Shown here: positions 23,595 to 34,615 of the stretch, piece after piece
Position numbering within the stretch: the first letter of the stretch is position 1
Layout: the number at the start of each line of letters is the position of its first letter
Assembly (NCBI GenBank): GCA_026419785.1
Contig: JAODTK010005660.1
Span: 186,001 to 250,000 of the forward strand
DNA: 64,000 nucleotides
Origin: Sclerodactyla briareus
Lineage: Eukaryota; Echinodermata; Holothuroidea; Dendrochirotida; Sclerodactylidae
Direction: 5' to 3'
The notes under the pieces: model-generated
The model's input: the letters and a program-made list of their open reading frames with translations, nothing else
What the model was told of the DNA's origin: nothing
The model's database searches: none
Program-made: the position numbers and the translations under genes

Positions 23595-23815
23595 CGCGAA
23601 AACTTGGTGGGGGCAGCCTATTCGAACTGACCCTCAATTCATGGTGAATTTGGAGTCTAGTGGTGGGTCTTTGAGATACTTTCTCGACTTAAGAGCTTGT
23701 GTTCCCCTAATCTGTCAAGGTCAAAAAATAGCATCATGATTTTTTTCATGCAGTTCTGCTTTGTGGAAGTACTGCTACTTTCTCGGTTCCCCGGTGTACG
23801 CCAGCATGGATGCTG
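23595..23815. repeat. Dispersed repeat copy, matched at 31700-31945
   Basis: The last 100 bases (from ATCTGTCAAGGT at 23709) align with 31837-31935: ATCTGTCAAGGT, AAAAAATAGCAT/ATCATGCAT, TCATGCAGTT/TCACGCAGTT, a GTGAAAGT-type word, TCTCGG, and CCAGCAT/TCAGCAT. Upstream, ATTCGAACT and GGTGAA words are also shared with looser spacing. It is non-coding and of unknown family. Confidence 0.7.
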
Positions 23816-24668
23816 TTTAGTGGTAAGCCAACCTTCAAATTGGCCACAATCACATAGACGCGGTGCGATGACACCAAAATAATATGTTCATATGTGGGAG
23901 ATTGTGTGTCTTTAGACTATAGGCAACCTTTGCGAATACTTATACTAGCCCACAGGGTCTTGTTCAAAAGGTTAGAAAGGGTCGTGCCAACTAATACGAC
24001 GTGGTACTACGGTTTTTTTTTTTTTGGATACCCTATTGATCATAACAGAATAACTCCAGGAAAGTGTCAGAGAGTAGAGTAGAAAAAACCAACCTCTAGG
24101 AGAAGAGGACCGCGCAGAGACACCTCTCTGGCTGTCCAACCCTTATGATCCTGACGTTCGATTAATTACCGGTACCACTGAACGCATATTACGAAACTGA
24201 ATCCACAACTGTTCTCGCCAAAATGGCCGCGCGGTGGTGGTCACCGTTTTGGCGAGTGAAAATTTTAAATCAATTCTAAAAACTGTTATAAATCAGGTAA
24301 TAATCTCGGAGATGAGAACATTTGAATGACGACGAGCTTAATGATAGATAAAACGGACGTTAGGCACAAGGCCGGACAGAGGGTGCCAGTCGATAGTTTT
24401 CGGTGACCAACACCCAGGCAGTAGAGTGTGACTCTCAACAGGAGTCCATGACATTTTCTTTGATTCTGCTTGATATATGAATATTTTCATTACGAACGCC
24501 GCGGTAGTGAAGGTAGTGAAAGTTATCATAAACAGTCTGCTATATTCAAGCCGATACAGCGAGTATTACTTATGCGACCAACATTTCGATTCTCCATTTA
24601 TCACGACCTGTTCCATTCCTGTGCCGAATGCAGGAGAATCTTTTAAGTGGGTTTTGTGTAAGTGTATG
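23816..24668. other. No supported gene; one short inverted repeat
   Basis: CTCGCCAAAA near 24217 is mirrored by TTTTGGCGAG near 24250, enclosing GGCCGCGCGGTGGTGGTCACCG. The left arm with AAAATGGCCGC resembles a YY1 site, but this is weak. No recognisable frame is present. Confidence 0.4.
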
Positions 24669-24706
24669 TATGTGTGTGTGGTGTGTGTGTGTGTGTGTGT
24701 GTGTGT
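24669..24706. repeat. (GT)n microsatellite
   Basis: TGTGTGTGTGG followed by about 14 further GT units. Confidence 0.95.
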
Positions 24707-24769
24707 AGTGCGGAGGGGAGGGGGTATGTGACCCCTAGTCTTCATGTCTTTTTGGACGCGGACGTAAAA

Positions 24770-24958
24770 TTGCGGTCCCGGGAGCAGGTTAGGAATGGTT
24801 ACACGCCTGCCTCGATATCACCGAGCAATAGCTCGAGAACAGGAGGCCTGCCGTTAATCAACGGTGCTCATCCTTGATCAATAGGGCCGGCGTTCATGGA
24901 TGAGCCTCTCTTGCCTCCTGAACCGAGAAATTACCATCAAATCAAATCAAATCAAATT
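24770..24958 (+). mobile_element. SINE-like 3' segment with (ATCAA)n tail
   Basis: CGGTCCCGGGAGCAG...CCTGCCTCG is shared with 29240-29275 (CGGTTCCGGGAGCAG...CCTGCCTCG). The segment ends in a 3' simple tail, four ATCAA units at 24937-24957, typical of LINE-mobilised short elements. A promoter head is not visible in this copy. Assignment to a SINE is an inference from the tail and the shared body. Confidence 0.4.
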
Positions 24959-26810
24959 AAATAATACATCCCTTAGCGTCAGTTGATGCGGCGCGGAAGA
25001 ACTCCTGAGCTATTGGGATCTGTTATTTTTGGAAACGCCATATTCACGATCGGGGGGGCAAAGGAAAGTCATGATTATGGTGGGGACGAGTTGAATGGAA
25101 ACGCTCTCACCAAACAAAACAACACATGTCGTTTAACATGATTGACGTTCAGTTGCTGTGACGTTACGTGACAAAACATTTATTAGTTTACGGCCCTGTG
25201 AATGAAAGGATTAGGAACACTACATCGCTGAGTTCCCCAACAAACAAAGTATACGCATCGCATATGAGGAACTGATCTTGACCATGCATTATTTGGTGTA
25301 TATGAGATATAATTGGTTATCGATCACAAAACATGCAAGGGACACTGAAGTTAATGCTCGCAGTTTTGTGGAACAATGAGAGGACCTGCCCATTAACAAC
25401 TATTAAAAACTTTGGCAGCCTGAAAAAAAACAAAACACCTGGACCACCCACCTATGTCAGATATACATAGTACTGACACCTCCTCTGGTGTGAATCAATA
25501 AGATAATTAGGGACCTGTCGCTGATTTATGTTTTCTTACGCCACGTGGGAAAAAACTAAGTTCTGAGTGGAGGTTTCTGTAAAGGTGCTAATGGATTGCA
25601 GAAAAAAAGATGTTGTCCCCTCGAGAGCATCGACTGGTAATTGAGACTGAGTCAACCTGCCTTGACGTAATCGCGAAAAACCACATGTTCCATGTACCCT
25701 TCAGGTACCATCATGTGACCCTGATTCATTAAATGGACGGTATAAATTTTCGGCCGTGATCCCCCCGCCCTCCCCTGAAGGTGGAAATATTATATTCGTA
25801 TTGTCCAGGGTGATTTATCTTCATGATTGACTGTGTTTCTCGAGTTTGGAAAGTATTGGCTCTCAGCGAAACCGCCAGATACTCTATAGTAAGCTATGGT
25901 CCTTCGTATAAAAACAAACACCTTTGCGAGGGTCAGTTTTTGTCATGTTCATGTGTACATACACACTAGTCGAAAGGGAAGATGAATGGAACTAACACAT
26001 TAACGGGGAGGGGAATCAGTTAGAGTTAAGTTGTATGAGTTATAAGTGTAGGTATTCACCTCATAACATCAATATGCATACATTTACATAATTTAATACA
26101 AAAGAGGTCTATATACTGATTAGCATAGTATATGAATCCAGATAGGTATGTGGAGTGGGATACGGACCAGAAATAAGTCGGACTTTTCGAGTTATGGTCC
26201 CTACAAGGCATTGGTATTGGTATCTACAGGAAAAGAAGGAAACGGAAGTGAAAAAATGGTAGAGGCAGGAAGAGAGAAGCAAAGGCGAGGAAAAAGAAAG
26301 CGAGAGATACCCTGATAAGATTTGAAAAAAAAGCGTTAGAATGGTCAATGCACCATCAGAGGATTCATCTTCGATCTGGCGGATCGTCTGGAGCAAATTA
26401 TTTTAATTTATCTTACAGTTTTAGAGAATTCACACGGTTCAAGTTTTTTTTTTTCAATCAGGGCTCAATACTCCAAGAAAGAAGTTTACACCAGTTCTCC
26501 GTATTGATTGTTATTCCTTACTGTTCCGTGTACGGATGTGTGAAAGTATGTCTGTTTCGTGTATTAAAACTATGGGGAAAACACGAATTCGTGCAATGAA
26601 AGTAATCGAAAAACGCCAGGCAAAATCCCATTATGGAATTTGTCAGTATAAAAATAGTCCCAACGTATACATGGTTGAAACGTTAAGTATTTCAAGGTTT
26701 CTCTGAACAAATGAAGCCGGTACTGGGAACGGAATATAGATAATTATATATAAATGTTCGTCGCGGTAACTTATGCAGGGCACCAAGAGTTGATACGCCT
26801 CGGCAAGCCA
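24959..26810. other. No supported gene or repeat
   Basis: The longest frames (26109-26396 minus, 26348-26599 plus) have no recognisable domain. A purine-rich patch lies at 26225-26330. Confidence 0.5.
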
Positions 26811-26975
26811 GATGTGCAATAATTCGATAAACCGTGTTTTTCGCCGATAAACTGAGCAGAGTTTTCGGCGATAAACCGAGTTTATCGAGCGAAAAAATGA
26901 AGTTTATCGACCGATAATAAACTCGGTTTTATTCGGCCGGGAAAAAAACACGTTTTTGTCGAATTATTGCACATC
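26811..26975. mobile_element. 165-bp foldback/MITE with 17-bp perfect terminal inverted repeats
   Basis: The left end GATGTGCAATAATTCGA (26811-26827) is the exact reverse complement of the right end at 26959-26975. Inside, the palindrome continues imperfectly (CGTGTTTTTCG on the left against AAAAAACACG on the right). The centre is made of repeated CGATAAAC(T/C)GAG words in both orientations (26833-26935). The whole element can fold into a long hairpin. It has no coding capacity. No obvious target-site duplication is visible (flanks AGCCA and GGCGG). Confidence 0.85.
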
Positions 26976-28050
26976 GGCGGCCATAACGTAGGGCATAAGC
27001 GAGTTCGGTTCCCTATTTTCGTCAACTGTGAGCAGTAACAAACCGGTGACCATTCTCGCCAACCGGCCCTATTGGTAGCTGAATTTATGTACTGATCGTA
27101 TTCCTTGCTCCGCACTCCTTGACGTAATTGGTCAGAGTGTGTGAATATACCAGTTGGATCGTCAGACGTATATTTGATGTTTACTGTTACCATGCATACA
27201 CACCCCTGCCTTCTCGACACTGCCCGGTGTGAATATAACTCGATTCGTTTTTGTAGACTGCTCTGTTAGACTGTAAGATGGATTTCAACTATAGGAGTAC
27301 AGTGATTCTTTCAGTACTACTTGGGGTCGTGGTGTTCGTTCCACCGCTGTGACCAAGGATGAATTGCACCACGAAGAATGCTAATGAAAGACAGTAACAG
27401 CATGGGTACCACACGGCTTGGACTAATATATTATGCTTCCATGTTGGGTGCTATCAGCCGATAGCTACTGGTACACGTTGATGAGACATTGAATGATTAT
27501 TTACTGCCTATTGACATATTAGTTGTTGTAAATTGAGTCGCCGAAGACTCTTTTGCTTTCACTTTGACTTTCAAACGAACCTTTATCGCAATTATCTCTC
27601 AGTTGCAGCTTTACAATCAGTTACAGTATGATGTTATGATAACGATAATGCTGTTATAGAGATTTCATTCGGTACATACACGCGCAATCTCGGCTGCACG
27701 GACGTTGCGCAAAAACAGTAAGTTAAACAACTTCCCTGAACAAAATTCTTCAGCCCGCCCTACAAAAAAAACGTACTAGGGCATGAAGTGAAAACGAATA
27801 TATTGGCGTACATTCGCAAATAGTTTAATTGACAATTTAACCATACACGTATTCGATTACTCTATGGCCGCAAAGTACCAGATGATTTTAGTTTGTGAGC
27901 ATGCGTACATGTGACCGTAAACTAGTTTATTCTGGTAAAGTGGATAGAGCTATTGATCTGAGCCCCCCCCCCCCCATATTCATTAATAAGTTATATACCT
28001 CTTGCACAATTCTAAACGTGTGTACACATGTGTCATCTCGCTTGTTTCGA
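26976..28050. other. No supported gene
   Basis: The minus frame 27220-26882 (112 codons) overlaps the foldback element and shows no domain. A C run lies at 27963-27975. Confidence 0.5.
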
Positions 28051-28122
28051 ACTATACTATACTATACTATACTATACTATACTATACTATACTATACTAT
28101 ACTATACTATACTATACTATAC
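28051..28122. repeat. (ACTAT)n pentanucleotide microsatellite, 14 units
   Basis: Fourteen perfect ACTAT units plus a partial unit, without an interruption, indicating a young or actively slipping array. Confidence 0.98.
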
Positions 28123-28281
28123 TTCTGCTGTAAATTTCTTCACCAGTAGGAGACTCATACTCAACATTCGTTGAATCCATCTATTACTTGGGGCCACTCG
28201 GTGGGGGACCCTATTGACTTGAACGATTGTAGGCTCGTCGCACAACTACCACACATTTACAGCCTTCAGACACGAAACCTC

Positions 28282-28343
28282 ATTGGGCGGGAAGAGTATA
28301 GGCGACGGATATAGGCGGGAGTGTCATCTGCTGCGCCTGCGCA
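28282..28343 (+). promoter_or_regulatory. Possible promoter: CCAAT, GC/E2F and NRF1-like sites
   Basis: Within 62 bases there are an inverted CCAAT box (ATTGG, 28282-28286), a GC box overlapping an E2F-type GGCGGGAA (28286-28293), a second GGCGGGA (28314-28320) and a palindromic NRF1-like TGCGCCTGCGCA (28332-28343). Such clusters are typical of TATA-less animal promoters. At 28403 an ATG opens a 14-codon frame (MSTVVENVLESHEQ) that ends exactly at CAG|GTATCT, a possible 5' splice site at 28444/28445. I found no convincing downstream exon, and two short upstream ATGs precede it, so this is only a candidate. Confidence 0.35.
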
Positions 28344-28449
28344 GTGTCTGTCTGTCAGTGTCAGTTTTGTCATGCTTGAGCTGTAATTCGAATGATATGT
28401 AAATGTCGACTGTCGTGGAGAATGTCCTTGAATCTCATGAACAGGTATC

Positions 28450-29132
28450 TAGTGTTCATTACGATTTTACTATTCATCATGTAAGATACGACGAGGTGGT
28501 AGGTATTGCAAATCACATCTTCGGTGTGGGTAACTTAAACTCGATCGTGTTTTACTTACTGAAATATTTTTAAACCAAGACTGCTGCAGCTCGTACGTTT
28601 AACAAAACAACGAGGGACGAAAATCAAACACATGGGTGGAGGAAAAACACGTTCTTTCACCGATTATGTTTCGCTGAAGGAATCTCTTTTCAGCATCGGT
28701 ATGCTCAACCTTTTCGGCCAACAGTTCGCCCTGCGGTATTCACCAACAGTCGTTTTGCGGTGAGGTGAGTACAAATTAAAACTATCTATTAACGAGGCAC
28801 ATCTAGGTGGGAGTCGCTTTTGCGACTTTTGAAAGCTAGCATATGTCGTCGTTCAATGCGTTACTCTTAGTGTTAGTATTCCATTTGATATATTACCGTT
28901 GGTTTGAAACAACAATTGAACAAATTAAACAAATCTGTGGTTCCGAGTGCTTGGAGTGTTTCGAGGAAGCAAAACTGATTTTGCAACTTACTGCAATGAT
29001 GACTATAGTGATTGTTTGTGAAGGGTCCTTATCATTCATTTATTATCATTATACATTTCTCGATGGCTTATACTAGTTAGTATATCCGCCTTATATGAAA
29101 GAAAGAACCCGGAGTGCACGGGGAGTAGAAGA
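28450..29132. other. No supported gene; unrecognised 77-codon frame 28843-29076
   Basis: The frame begins with a hydrophobic stretch (LLLVLVFHLIYY) and contains a CGSECLECFEEA segment, then a second hydrophobic stretch. It lies about 400 bases downstream of the possible promoter, but I see no link and no known family. Confidence 0.35.
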
Positions 29133-29298
29133 GTGGTTTGTCGGTAGAGTGGCCGACTCGCACATGTATACCCAGGTATTCCCGCGGTTTATTTTCAAAG
29201 CTTCACTCCCCTGCTGCTATGCCAGGAATCGTAACGTGCCGGTTCCGGGAGCAGCATCATCAACCCCTGCCTCGTTAAACTCTGGGCACTATTTGTGA
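29127..29298 (+). mobile_element. tRNA-derived SINE-like sequence
   Basis: TGGTTTGTCGG (29134-29144) followed by TAGAGTGGCCGACTCGCACATG looks like a tRNA D-arm/A-box region. A degraded B-box-like GGTTTATTTTC lies about 50 bases further on (29187). The body CCGGTTCCGGGAGCAG...CCTGCCTCG is shared with 24770-24840. No simple tail is seen. This is a decayed copy. Confidence 0.4.
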
Positions 29299-30503
29299 AG
29301 AGACTGCGATTGTACATGGTTCTCAGTAACATCAATTGGACTTGGGGTATGCGAACCATTCCTTACGGGTTTATCAGTTTCGCTTCGTCGCTCGGATGTC
29401 GAGACCACATAGCTACAACACAGTGTGTAGAATCCCCAATTGGCTATTCTGGTACTAATTAGAGTAACGCATATTACCACATCGCAAGCACCAGAGTTCC
29501 CTCCTTCCCTCACTCACTAAATCCTAATACGGTACGCACTGTATAGATACCAGGCAGTGTACGGATATTTTCAAATATTTCTAACATGGGTTGAATGCCC
29601 TGCAGTAGAGTTTAGCCTGGTTGTCCCTCTTTTAAAGCCCTATCACAGTATCCATCACTCCTGGTATTACACAAGACCGTCATTGTACTCCCTGTAGGGT
29701 TACCCTGGTAACCTATTTAAGGCGCAGTTTGTCCATCTCCCCAAGTTTGCGTTTTAACGGGCCTATTGGTCCCCGATTTTCCCGGATAGGCCCTATAGAA
29801 TACCACTGGCGGGGCTATTTAGCTGTCCACAACACATGTGACTTGAACTTTGGGTGACCTTACCGGTTTATATAGGAAAATGGTCAGATGGTCACGTACT
29901 TTCTAAATGGGTTTTTAATTTGCCAATATATGTTGGCATATTTAGTGTCGTATCATGGCACCGAAGGGACTTTAGCTAGTTCTGAGAATATCCGTAGTTG
30001 CGTCTTCACGATATACCTTGCTATTCAGTGGTAATATAGCCCTATAGACATATGGAATTATCATAATAAATAAATCGAAATCTACGGAACTGTTTTTTAA
30101 GCAAATCTGCCCATAACTCCCCTGTCGATCACAGTTTACATTACAGCTGTCCCGCATTTATACGGTTACTGAATATCACAGTCTCGAATGAGCAATGGTT
30201 GCAATAATCCATACATGAGGGGATCCCTCCAGCTATTTAGGAAATTTATGGACGGTTTTCTTTTTTTTTGATATTTCGGGATTCGGCCACTCGTCGATAT
30301 ATGCAATACGTAATGACATTTGTAGGCAATAACGGTTTTAGACAACCGACTGGTTGACAATATATTACATTTGATTGACGTTAAATTCCAATGAGAATAA
30401 TTTTCTACTACTCGAGGCGGACGGTTCAATCCCCTCCACTATAAGATCGGTATACTATACCGTTTGAACGCCCGTGCAGAAAACTAGTTCTTCGTCCTTC
30501 GAT
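29299..30503. other. No supported gene
   Basis: Short interrupted frames only. TTACCCTGGTAACC at 29700-29713 is a small perfect palindrome. Confidence 0.5.

Positions 30504-30585
<82 letters not shown>
30504..30585. repeat. 82-nt poly(G) tract with a single T
   Basis: 52 G, one T at 30556, then 29 G. It is flanked by ordinary unique-looking sequence. The length may reflect sequencing or assembly noise. The poly-proline frame on the minus strand is a by-product. Confidence 0.98.
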
Positions 30586-30587
<2 letters not shown>

Positions 30588-31149
30588 CAACCTTACCTTA
30601 CCTATTTTCGAACATGAAGCTCCCTTAACTGCTTGAGGTGACTTGCTGCATAGACCGCACAATAGGATCGGTTAAGGTCCCATTCTTCTATGTCTTATGT
30701 TCGTCAAGTCCTACATACTGACATAATGAGGCATTAGCTCGGATTAGTTCTCAGTTCGCATCGTCACATAGTAAATGTGCGCTCTGTGACCCAATATAGT
30801 CGATATCCAGTCGATCGTCGAATTGATAGATTTTGGTATTACCGTCTCTGTGAAATGCCCTTTACTGCGTAAAGCACACTTAGTAGGCTCTCACGGTTAA
30901 TCGTGCTTCATAAACAACGAGTTCATGACCGGCCATAGCTGATCCAGTTGTTTACGGCCGTTTAATATGCAGAAATTGTGTTGCCACGAGTTTTCGCGAT
31001 TTTACCTGATAAATTAATGCACGGGGAATAAGTCAGAACTACTTTAACGATGAATCAAAATCACATACTTTTTTTTAAGTCGAGGCTGAGTAAACATCAG
31101 CCGTTTTCGTGAACTCGAATCCTCGCTATGTCCTCTCGCATGGAAAGAT
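30586..31149. other. No supported feature
   Basis: No frame, repeat or RNA-like structure that I can support. Confidence 0.5.
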
Positions 31150-31440
31150 AATTACCGGACCCCAGTGGCGTACACACGGAGGGGGGGGGGGGCGGGCAGA
31201 ACCCCCATGCCCCAAGTACAAAAACGTTAACACAAAAAGTGATTTTTTTGCGCAGTTCCGTAGAAAAGGTTCTGCAGCTGTTATTTAGCGCATATTGCAG
31301 CCAGCAAGTGTCTAGGGCCCATCCCATATATGTACTTAGTTGCAATAGGGAGGGTTGTGAGGCCATTTATGAGGGTGCATTCCCTGGGTTCGACCTCAAA
31401 ACTCCCCCCAAGACAAAAAAATTCTCTATCGTACGGCGCC
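31149..31440 (+). mobile_element. Non-autonomous DNA transposon fragment, CAGTGGCGTA family copy 1
   Basis: It starts CCCAGTGGCGTACACACGG, then a G run and CAGAACCCCC. It then aligns with 56703-56960: TTAACACAAA(A)A.TGATTTTTT, CAGTT(C/T)C.T.GA, TTTAGC...TTGC.GC.GCAA, TGTCTAG(GG/TG)GCCCAT, GTACTTA.TTGCAATA/ATA and ATTTATGAGGGT. The 5' CAG(T/G)GGCGTA word is a common terminus of hAT-superfamily elements, which is the basis for the assignment. The 3' terminus was not found. Confidence 0.65.
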
Positions 31441-31699
31441 TGCCGGACCAAATTAGCATGACGCAACGGTGCAGAAAAATCGGATGAAACAACGACTCTC
31501 TCTAAATGAGACCTTGCACCGCCACTTTTGCGTCGTTCATGGCAGACGCTGATGTCGATAACCAGTGTTGGTTCTTAAAATAATGTTTATTTTTTTTACC
31601 ATATTATAAGCGGAAAAAAACTTGTGGTGATAGTCTATTTCGAAACTTGACCCCAATTATAAATACCAGTGGTCGGCTGTAAGAAGTTTAACCTCCCGA

Positions 31700-31945
31700 A
31701 GGTAATTGGTGGGGTAAACATATTCGAACTTGTGACCTTCCATCGCGGTGAACTAATGTGGTAACAAATCCGTAGTAGGTCTTGGATTACTCTTCGCGGG
31801 TTTTTCTTCTGAGCGTTGTCGTAGTTTTTCGCTCATCTGTCAAGGTTTAAAAAATCATGCATACTATTTCTGTCACGCAGTTTTGTTTGGTGAAAGTGAC
31901 GCGTATCTCGGCTCTCCAGTGTTTTGCTCAGCATTTTTTGTACTC
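31700..31945. repeat. Dispersed repeat copy, matched at 23595-23815
   Basis: Same orientation as the partner. The best-conserved part is ATCTGTCAAGGT through CTCAGCAT (31837-31935). Confidence 0.7.
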
Positions 31946-34105
31946 TTTGCAATAGGCCTATACATGCTTTCGACTGAGCACCTTGGGGCCAGTTACGGTT
32001 GGTGCCTGCTACGTTATTAGACATATCCATAAGTTACTGCGTTAAAATCAACAGTTTTGTCCGCTATCCATCCACAGTATTACTGTAAGAACAAGTGTTT
32101 CTTAACACATGGTGAAGTACAAGAAGGAGTATTTATTTACTGCTGACTGTTTCATTTTCCAAACTAAGGTATGTTGCGTCCCGGCAAACAGATTCACAGA
32201 TACATTGTGACACCCCCCTGCAGAAACCATTCTAAAAAAATATGTAGAAAAGCGTATTAACCCTCCCAATTTATAAGCCCTTGGCCCTATACGTTAACCT
32301 GGTTACCCATATGAAACCCCTACATAGCATACCAGGGAACGAACTAACTCCACAAGCATGACAGTGGGATAGGGGCCTCTGACCGCGCTAACGAACGAAG
32401 CCAAAAATGTGTTCCTAACATGCTAAACAAAAACTTTTTTCATTACTATCATAAAAATTACTACCCACTCATGCTGTCCATTCGTCCTCATTGAACTACT
32501 AGTACTGTGAATAAACTAATCAAGCCAAACGATTTCTGGTTACACATATGAAAAAAGGATAGGAATTGCATTTAAAAGTTTCCTTAGTTTCCTTGTTTTT
32601 AATTCACTATTGTTTATCTGGGAACAACTGAGGGCTTGCATCTTTTTACAGTTTCACCGAAGTGGAAATATGATGGGGCTTTTGCTGGGCGCATAAGCAC
32701 ATAATAGGTCTAATCCTTAAAAAGCCTACTCAACTGCGATAGCTCACGATCTTGATGTAACATTTATAGGCTCCAGGGGAAGAAGAAAAGATACGGGAGA
32801 TCCGTCCATCCTTCACTGTTGAAGCAGTCTGCCGCACGTCGTGGTCATCGACACAACCACTGCACTACAATAGTTAATGGCCCCATCACTTTGCGCACCT
32901 ACACTCTAATTTTTTGCAATATTTCCCCCCCCCCTTTTATGACTCAGATGCAATAGTACTACAACCATTAGGAATCACCTGCTCGCACGTCTTCGAAAAG
33001 AATACATAAACGGGGTCATAAAGCCCTATCCGGTGAGAATTCCAAAGAACGGTGGAAGACAACAAAATCAGTCTTTCCATTTGGACCCCACCTCTTTGCC
33101 GCATTTGGCTGTTCGGCACGGGTCGACCTGTCACTGAGTTGGACGATTATCTCAGAAGTTATACATACAATAGGTACGAGAAGATACCTTAATTTTAATA
33201 CAAAAGGGCGATTTGACCAATGAAACGATGGAAACGGTCACAAAGACTGAAAACCATTGCCCATTTACGGAGGTAATTAGAGTTCAATGCAGCACTTATT
33301 TCATGTCCTCCTTTTCAGCCTCGAAGCTACCTACTGGTATCGATTGTATTGACTCATATGAAAACTACAATTGAAAAAAAAAAAATCTGTTGAAACGATA
33401 GTATTAGTAAACTTCGTGACTACGTGGGATAGATCCTTGTGGAAAATGAATACATTGTTACGGCCGGCCGTTTTTTTATGGGTGGTTCTGTAGTTCCCTG
33501 TGTCACGGTGCTAAATTGCGGTAGTGTGGACCAGGTTTTACCACCCCTCCAAGCTTTGGGAGAAGTGGTTTAGGAATGAAATACTCATGGGTCTGTTAGA
33601 CTGGGGTACGTAGTCGATTTCATGTTCTGTAGAGGCTGCCCATAGCATACCAATCTTCCCCTAGTCTTAATTCAATCGCATTTCAAGGTGCTTCCACACA
33701 AACGCGTTTCGAGCGAAGGGCGTAGCAAGTGTCCAACGTTCGGCGATTGGACGCTCGCTGATGCTTTTCCACCCGCGAGCGGAAACTAGGTGAGCGAATG
33801 GATAGTTTCAATTTCACTTTTTGATTCCTTGACGAAGTCAGAGGAATCTATGTAGTCAAGCCGGCAGGTGGTGTGAAGTATGTTATTGTGGTATGCTAAC
33901 GGCATGGATTCGTAAAACACAATACACTCGACACCTGGATGGTTGAAAGCTCATACTTGGTATGTGCGTTCCCCATGATGAGTACACGAAACCCTATTGT
34001 TGTGGGTCCAGGTCAAAGGTAGAGGTATTGAGGTCACCAGAGGTCAAAGTATGAATACTTTGAAATGCAGGTGTAACTTTCTTATCACAGCGTTAAAAGA
34101 ACCAA
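31946..34105. other. No supported gene or repeat
   Basis: AT-rich sequence with short frames. AGGTCAAAGGTAGAGG and GAGGTCAAAG words at 34010-34050 resemble the GGTCA-rich repeats. Confidence 0.5.
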
Positions 34106-34615
34106 TTGGTTGATGGAGAAAAAGGGAAATGTCAGAACGTTAGGTTGCCCATTGATAAGCTGAAACAATCTCCCATTTTGTCCTGTGTCTGGCTATGGTG
34201 TCAGAAAAAAACAAGGATCACTAAGCATGTTGGCGTTCGGTTCCGTTCGGATCTTACATCCCCACACCACTTCCAGTGGGAGGCTTCACGTCGGGGGAGA
34301 CGAATTATTTTCTTTATGAGCCGGTTTTTACAGATGCCAGTTCATTCCGTCGGGGAGCGTGGCCTTCCATCACGGCGTATAGGGGAAAAGAGTTTTAAAG
34401 AAATAATATATTACACAAACTACAGCATGCTTGGGTGTTGGTTTGTAGGGTATAGGGTGAGGTTCGCGTCGGGGCATGGGGCTGCCGGCACTTTCCTTGT
34501 TCCATATGCCACCCCTCTAGCCATCACCGCCCGCCTCAAGTGTCATTTCCCAAAACACCATCGAAATGGATGTAAGTGTTGTTCGTTCGCCCGGCGATTC
34601 GAGCACAATAGCTAA
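34106..34615 (+). other. Unrecognised 169-codon open frame
   Basis: This is one of the longest frames in the window that is not explained by a tandem repeat. The translation has no motif I recognise: a basic, Cys-containing tail (CKCCSFARRFEHN) and scattered hydrophobic residues. There is no clear signal peptide, repeat or catalytic pattern, no adjoining exon signals and no related copy here. A chance frame in a moderately GC-rich patch is the simplest reading; a fragment of an unknown mobile-element protein is possible. Confidence 0.15.

Noticed and set aside
26882-27220. 112-codon minus frame
   Set aside because: Overlaps the 26.8-kb foldback element and shows no recognisable domain.
30426-30662. 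Poly-proline minus-strand frame
   Set aside because: Encoded by the G homopolymer.
31370-31400. GGGTTCGACCTC as a tRNA B box
   Set aside because: It lies inside the CAGTGGCGTA transposon copy and no A box occurs at a suitable distance upstream.
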